A DNA stretch of 9,676 nt, taken from positions 1 through 9,676 of the forward strand of contig NYXM01000148.1 in assembly GCA_002685655.1 (NCBI GenBank). Direction: 5' to 3'. The position numbers and the translations under genes are program-made. Shown here one piece after another: positions 6,666 to 9,676 of this stretch; the first letter of the stretch is position 1, and every line of letters starts with the position of its first letter. Under the pieces are notes generated by a model. That model did no database searches, had not been told where the DNA came from, and saw only the letters and a list, made by a program, of their open reading frames with translations. Source of the stretch: Planctomycetaceae bacterium. Lineage in GTDB: Bacteria > Planctomycetota > Planctomycetia > Pirellulales > Pirellulaceae.

Positions 6666-7391
6666 ATGAACCAATCCAGCAGATTCCGATTCACATCCCA
6701 ATGGAAATCACAGGCTTGGCAACTGAGCCTGCTGTGCGGCGCTGCCTGTATGGTGCCACTTGCCGGTTGCGGTGGATCCGACCATGGCGGCGACGCGCCC
6801 GTGACCGTGCAGCCCACCACACAACGTCCGACGGACAGCGAATCAAGCGCAAAAGGCGGCCTGACCGGGAAAATCAAGTTCAAGGCCGGCCAGGGGGATA
6901 CGGAGTTTTCGGTCAAGCCGCAGGACGACGGCGCGAAGCTCGTGGATTCTGACGAACAGGAAATCGCCCGGTTTAATCTCAGCGATTCCAAGTTGAAGGT
7001 CAAAGACGCCGACGACACAGTTCTCGGCTACGTGATTGCCTCGCCTGGCAAATACAAGATCAAGAATTCCGCTCAAGATGTCGAACTGTGGCAACTTCAG
7101 CGACAAGATGATGGTGATTGGAAACTCGAGGATGGCCAGGAAAAATTGATCTACAAGATCAAGAAACGCGAGTATGGATTCGAGATCGAAGACGCGGCGG
7201 AGAAAAGCATGTTCAAGGTGAAGCTGAAGGATGGTAAGACGTCTCTGAGAGATGCCTCGGAACAGACCGTCTTTTACACGAAGGACGAAATCGCGACGGT
7301 TGCGGTCGCTTGTCTTGGTTTAGAGGCCGTTGACAGTCTGCCGCTTCGAACCGCGCTCATGACGATGCTCATCATCCACGACGGTCGCTAA
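6666..7391 (+). CDS. Lipoprotein with a 20-residue degenerate repeat domain
   Basis: The 241-residue product begins with a lipoprotein signal: basic N-terminus, hydrophobic stretch about 17-31, and lipobox L32-A33-G34-C35, so C35 would be lipidated and the mature protein membrane-anchored. A linker rich in Gly, Thr, Pro and Ser (36-66) follows. Residues 88-209 form six repeats of about 20 residues with the loose pattern G-K-x-K-[LIV]-x-D-x-x-x-x-x-[LVIM]-[FY]-x-[VL]-K. The Asp/Asn at repeat position 7 is D94, D114, N134, D156, D176 and D196. A weaker copy may occupy 68-87. Such alternating strand repeats recall LURP-one/Tubby-like beta barrels, but this is only resemblance. The last 30 residues are mildly hydrophobic (TVAVACLGL, LPLRTALMTMLI). 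ATG 6666 is chosen because it places the signal peptide correctly. It follows the two-helix membrane protein and probably works with it. Confidence 0.82.
   Translation: MNQSSRFRFTSQWKSQAWQLSLLCGAACMVPLAGCGGSDHGGDAPVTVQPTTQRPTDSESSAKGGLTGKIKFKAGQGDTEFSVKPQDDGAKLVDSDEQEIARFNLSDSKLKVKDADDTVLGYVIASPGKYKIKNSAQDVELWQLQRQDDGDWKLEDGQEKLIYKIKKREYGFEIEDAAEKSMFKVKLKDGKTSLRDASEQTVFYTKDEIATVAVACLGLEAVDSLPLRTALMTMLIIHDGR
6927..7292 (+). repeat. Coding region of six 60-bp-period protein repeats
   Basis: This is the DNA for residues 88-209 of the lipoprotein. The repeat is visible at protein level (period 20 residues, once 22), while the DNA copies have diverged strongly, which suggests an old expansion kept for structure rather than a recent duplication. 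Confidence 0.65.
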
Positions 7392-7403
7392 AGCGGGGTT
7401 GAA

Positions 7404-7409
7404 TATAAT
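7404..7409 (+). promoter_or_regulatory. TATAAT, possible -10 element
   Basis: A perfect TATAAT lies 12 bases after the lipoprotein stop and 126 bases before the Cys/His protein gene. No -35 match is found at the proper distance, so a promoter is only possible. If used, it would give the downstream genes a long leader carrying the hairpin at 7478-7492. Confidence 0.22.
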
Positions 7410-7477
7410 TGCATAGTGACTCGCATAAGAAGGCTGAGAAATCCAGAGATTTTGAACCGCAAACCGCGCATTCATTT

Positions 7478-7492
7478 CTAAGCATCGCTTAG
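7478..7492. promoter_or_regulatory. Perfect 6-bp inverted repeat in the leader of the Cys/His protein gene
   Basis: CTAAGC-ATC-GCTTAG forms a perfect 6-bp stem with a 3-base loop. It lies 86 bases after the lipoprotein stop and 43 bases before ATG 7536. There is no T-run after it, so it is not a classical terminator. An operator or an RNA hairpin in the leader is equally possible. Confidence 0.35.
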
Positions 7493-7517
7493 TCCATCCG
7501 GCACGTCAGTCGGCTAC

Positions 7518-7525
7518 AGGAGGAG
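7518..7525 (+). promoter_or_regulatory. Strong ribosome binding site before the Cys/His protein
   Basis: AGGAGGAG, the best Shine-Dalgarno match in the window, ends ten bases before ATG 7536. It supports this start over the in-frame ATG at 7554 (residue 7). Confidence 0.7.
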
Positions 7526-7535
7526 ACGTCCTACA

Positions 7536-7940
7536 ATGGCCAAAGAATGGAATATGGGGATCTGCAACGAGAAGTCCGGATTCCTGTTCAGTCACGAGTG
7601 CTTCCGGTCTCCCATTGGGAACTGTAGCTCGTGTCAAAAGCCGGTTTGCGAAGATCACTCTCACGCGTTCGATGGAAACGTCTTGTGCACCTCATGCGCG
7701 AAGAAAGATCGGAAACGCAGGGGCCGCGATGAAACAGGGCGGCAATACGGCCCCTCGCGCCACTACGACGACCACGATCCCTATTTCTACGGCGGATACT
7801 ACTATGGGGCCACTTACTACGATAGCTATCACCATCACGGATCGAGTGTTCATGACCCCCATGACTTTACCGAAGCTGACGCGGAGAGCCTGGCAAGCGA
7901 GGGGGATGAAGGCTTTGAAAGCGATATGAGCGAAAGCTGA
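7536..7940 (+). CDS. Small Cys/His putative zinc-binding protein with Tyr/His-rich segment and acidic tail
   Basis: The 134-residue protein has three parts. Residues 20-54 hold a Cys/His cluster resembling a B-box or small treble-clef zinc finger: C30-x2-C33, C38-x2-H41 and C51-x2-C54, with H20, C22 and H43 as further possible ligands. Residues 55-66 are strongly basic. Residues 76-110 are low complexity, dominated by Tyr, His, Gly and Asp (runs YYYG and YHHHG). The tail from 109 (HDFTEADAESLASEGDEGFESD) is acidic. From memory, small proteins with this layout recur in planctomycetes without assigned function. There is no signal peptide, so it should be cytoplasmic. The stop codon TGA is directly followed by the ATG of the glycosyltransferase gene, and the strong ribosome site here contrasts with the lack of one for that gene, which points to translational coupling. 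Binding of metal, protein or nucleic acid is not established. Confidence 0.85.
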   Translation: MAKEWNMGICNEKSGFLFSHECFRSPIGNCSSCQKPVCEDHSHAFDGNVLCTSCAKKDRKRRGRDETGRQYGPSRHYDDHDPYFYGGYYYGATYYDSYHHHGSSVHDPHDFTEADAESLASEGDEGFESDMSES

Positions 7941-9056
7941 ATGCCCGCCGCAAATCGCCAGTACCGGCGCTGGATGTTGTACGCCCTCGGGGGCGGGATC
8001 GGCCATCTGACGCGCGCCATCGCGCTGGCCCGCGCCGCCATTGGACGCCCAGGATTTGAAAACGAGCAGAGTCCTCAGACGCAAATATGCTTGCTGACCA
8101 ACAGCCCGTTTGCCGAGGGCCTGCGACTGGCCGACGAGTTAGGCGCGCGTGATTCAAGTGCTCGTAAATCAGGGGCGAGTGAGGTTGATGTCCGTCATCG
8201 AATCGTGACGCTCAGCCCTGATTTCAACCGCGAAGAGACAGCGACTCGGGTTGTCGATATACTTCAGGCCACACCATTTGACGTACTGGTCGTTGATACG
8301 TTTCCTCGCGGTCTCGCTGGCGAACTTGCCGCGATCCTGCCTGGTCTGGCGTGCCCTAAGGTCCTCGTCCATCGTGATCTCAATCCGCGATATATCGCTC
8401 AATTCGGCTTGGCGACCGTGATCAATCAATTCGATCGACTTTTGGTGCCGGGTGAATCGGCACCGTTCGAATCGTCGTCGCAGGCCCTGCGGACAGCGCC
8501 GTGGTTGATCCGCGACGATCATGAGTTGCTGCCCCCAACCGATGCTCGGCGCTTGCTCAACGTCGAATCAGACACAGCTCCGGTCGTGGCGGTCATCGGT
8601 TGTGGCCGAGCCGAAGAAGCTGACCAGATGCGCCGCCTGGCGGTTCAACTTGCCAACGAATTCGCAACGGTGGCGACCGTTCGCTTTGTGACACTGCACA
8701 CAAATCGTGCGGAAGTCGCTGCTTGCCAGTCGTCGCCCGGCTTGACGACGGTAAACCTCTGGCCGTTTCTGGAAGCAATTCGCGGAGTTTCGGTCATTGT
8801 TGGCAGCGGTGGTTACAACACCGTGCACGAGGCGCGTGCCACGGGAACGCGGTTCATCGGATTGTCGTGGCCGCGACTCTATGATCGCCAACAAAGAAGG
8901 TTGCGGTCCGCAGAAAGAGCCACCGATGTTCAGGCAGTGCGGCAACACGTTGCCGCTGCGCTCGCGCCGGACGACAAAGATCTCCAGAATCCGCCTCCTT
9001 GCTATCAAAACGGTGTCCATCAAGCGGTCGAGATCATCAAGGCGATGTACGATTAG
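7941..9056 (+). CDS. MurG/UGT-like GT-B glycosyltransferase
   Basis: The 371-residue protein has the two-lobed GT-B pattern of the GT1/GT28 group. The glycine-rich loop GGGIGHLTRA at 17-26 matches the MurG-type GGxxGH acceptor-side motif. FDVLVVDTFPRGLAGELA (113-130) is the usual partner segment. VVAVIGCGRAEEADQM (215-230) opens the donor lobe, with WPFLEAIRGVSVIVGSGGYNTVHEA (274-298) as the nucleotide-sugar motif. The phosphate-binding SGGYNTVHE corresponds to the GGxxTxxE of MurG-like enzymes. TRFIGLSWPRLYDRQQRR (303-320) resembles the 'P...DQ..NA' end of that motif, with Q317-Q318. It lacks membrane helices and is somewhat long. It is unlikely to be the housekeeping MurG because it stands outside a cell-wall cluster. 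ATG 7941 follows the preceding TGA with no gap and no ribosome site, so it is probably translated by termination-reinitiation from the Cys/His gene. Donor and acceptor are unknown. Confidence 0.87.
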   Translation: MPAANRQYRRWMLYALGGGIGHLTRAIALARAAIGRPGFENEQSPQTQICLLTNSPFAEGLRLADELGARDSSARKSGASEVDVRHRIVTLSPDFNREETATRVVDILQATPFDVLVVDTFPRGLAGELAAILPGLACPKVLVHRDLNPRYIAQFGLATVINQFDRLLVPGESAPFESSSQALRTAPWLIRDDHELLPPTDARRLLNVESDTAPVVAVIGCGRAEEADQMRRLAVQLANEFATVATVRFVTLHTNRAEVAACQSSPGLTTVNLWPFLEAIRGVSVIVGSGGYNTVHEARATGTRFIGLSWPRLYDRQQRRLRSAERATDVQAVRQHVAAALAPDDKDLQNPPPCYQNGVHQAVEIIKAMYD

Positions 9057-9279
9057 AGACGTCGTCATGCCAATACCCCCTCGGACGACCTCGCCATGTA
9101 CGGCGGTCAGTCTGTAGCGCACCCGGCGTCGTTTCGTGAATTTCGTTGCGCGATTCGGTGTTCATAACGCCGAACTTAAGACCTCTTGCCGAGATTGCTT
9201 ACCTGTGGGAAAGACCCAGGGCGTTTACGAAGATCCCTAGCAGCTCCGGTGTGGACGACCGAAGCGTTCGAGGGCGCTG
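9057..9279. other. Intergenic region between convergent genes
   Basis: Apart from the hairpin at 9154-9174 I see no gene, tRNA or repeat here. A plus-strand frame (9146-9421) crosses it but runs antisense to the coiled-coil gene and looks like no protein family. Confidence 0.5.
9154..9174. terminator. Hairpin between convergent genes, possible bidirectional terminator
   Basis: TTCGGTGTT-CAT-AACGCCGAA makes a 9-bp stem with one G-T pair and a 3-base loop. It lies 97 bases after the glycosyltransferase stop and 105 bases after the stop of the minus-strand coiled-coil gene, where a terminator for both would be expected. No T-run follows on either strand, so it would not be a classical intrinsic terminator. 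Confidence 0.35.
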
Positions 9280-9396
9280 TCACCTCATTAGCCGATCGCT
9301 GATCTCCCGCGCCCTTCCCGCCAATCGTTCAGCCTGCTTGGCCAACTCGGCGAGTTCTCGCTGGAGTTCAGCCAGTTGTTCTGATGCAGTCGCCAT
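9280..9396 (-). CDS. 38-residue coiled-coil microprotein
   Basis: From the ATG at 9396 the frame gives a 38-residue protein rich in Ala, Glu, Leu and Arg. Hydrophobic residues fall at 8, 11, 15, 18, 22, 25, 29, 32 and 36 (L, L, L, L, A, L, A, I, L), a perfect alternation of three and four. This is an unbroken heptad pattern over four turns, which a shadow frame would rarely produce. It should form one amphipathic helix that pairs with itself or a partner. The frame is open upstream to 9477, but that part (His- and Arg-rich) looks untranslated. No Shine-Dalgarno is clear; GGGGCG lies a few bases before the ATG. It follows the partial gene at 9491-9676 on the same strand by 94 bases. I know no family for it, and no function can be assigned. 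Confidence 0.58.
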   Translation of the reverse strand: MATASEQLAELQRELAELAKQAERLAGRAREISDRLMR

Positions 9397-9490
9397 GATT
9401 CGCCCCGAGTTGTTGCGGTGATAGAAACCAACAGGGTGGCGAGTGGCGAGAGAGCGCGGAAGTGGGCGGTGGCGCAATTACAAGTTAGTG

Positions 9491-9676
9491 CTACTTCGCT
9501 GGCGTCCGATGCAACTCTGGCGTCCATTCAGCATTTACCCACTGCCCTTCCACGAGCTGTTCCCATCGCGACTCGGTCGTTAACAACGACGGGAAATCCA
9601 CTACCGCTGGCTGTTTGCCACCGCGGCTGTGCCTGCGTAAGAACTGTGGCAACCGTTTTCGGCCTGTCCGCTGGAA
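9491..9676 (-). CDS. C-terminal end of an unrecognised protein, cut by the window edge
   Basis: On the minus strand a frame is open from the window edge for 61 codons and ends in TAG at 9493-9491. The product contains RKRLPQFLRRHSRGGKQP, then FPSLLTTESRWEQLVEGQW and WTPELHRTPAK at the end. Its mix of aromatic, acidic and basic residues, including three tryptophans, looks like real protein, and the other two frames on this strand have stops in the same stretch (9528-9530 and 9478-9480). One plus-strand frame is also open here but gives an Ala/Thr/Pro-rich product typical of antisense. I cannot assign a family from this end. The protein would start to the right of the window. It may be co-transcribed with the coiled-coil microprotein downstream. 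Confidence 0.45.
   Translation of the reverse strand, partial: FQRTGRKRLPQFLRRHSRGGKQPAVVDFPSLLTTESRWEQLVEGQWVNAEWTPELHRTPAK

Noticed and set aside
6649..6666. ATG at 6649 just after the membrane protein stop
   Set aside because: It reads only six codons to a TGA and is in the wrong frame for the lipoprotein.
9146..9421. 91-residue plus-strand frame near the right end
   Set aside because: Its second half is the antisense of the coiled-coil microprotein (Ser/Ala/Arg-rich), and the first half shows no motif.
9478..9676. Plus-strand open frame at the right edge
   Set aside because: Ala/Thr/Pro-rich antisense-like product; the minus-strand frame in the same place looks more like protein.

Overview
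This window looks like a piece of a planctomycete chromosome (Planctomycetota, Pirellulaceae/Planctomycetaceae type). The basis is inference: moderate GC, many genes without clear Shine-Dalgarno sites, and a small Cys/His cluster protein with a Tyr/His-rich middle and acidic tail in a style I associate with that phylum. A lipoprotein of degenerate repeats and an ISXO2/IS1595-like transposase start also fit. No species can be named.

Layout, left to right. Positions 1-39 (minus) hold the first 13 codons of a probable IS1595-family transposase running off the left edge, with the probable IS end near 84. A gene-poor stretch to 343 follows. Then come four plus-strand genes: a six-helix voltage-gated K+ channel (344-1165), a PAPS-type sulfotransferase (1208-1990), a GT-A-like putative glycosyltransferase with a DVE motif (2006-2977) and a family 4 glycosyltransferase (3084-4295). 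A second, convergent family 4 glycosyltransferase (4292-5575, minus) shares a TTAA with the first, so that both stop codons lie in it. This block looks like a locus for building and sulfating a surface or exported glycan.

A divergent control region (5576-5769) with an 18-bp inverted repeat separates this from a second plus-strand block. That block starts with a two-helix membrane protein of unknown function (5770-6648), then a lipoprotein with six or seven 20-residue repeats (6666-7391). Next is a 134-residue Cys/His protein with a strong ribosome binding site (7536-7940). Its stop codon is directly followed by the start codon of a MurG/UGT-like GT-B glycosyltransferase (7941-9056). The right end carries a 38-residue, perfectly heptad-patterned coiled-coil microprotein (9280-9396, minus) and the C-terminal 61 codons of an unrecognised gene (9491-9676, minus).

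The most interesting unexplained parts are the membrane protein/repeat-lipoprotein pair, the coupled Cys/His protein plus glycosyltransferase, the DVE-motif putative transferase between the sulfotransferase and GT4 genes, and the micro coiled coil. None amounts to a demonstrated new system. I see no tRNA, rRNA, CRISPR array, phage or toxin-antitoxin module.
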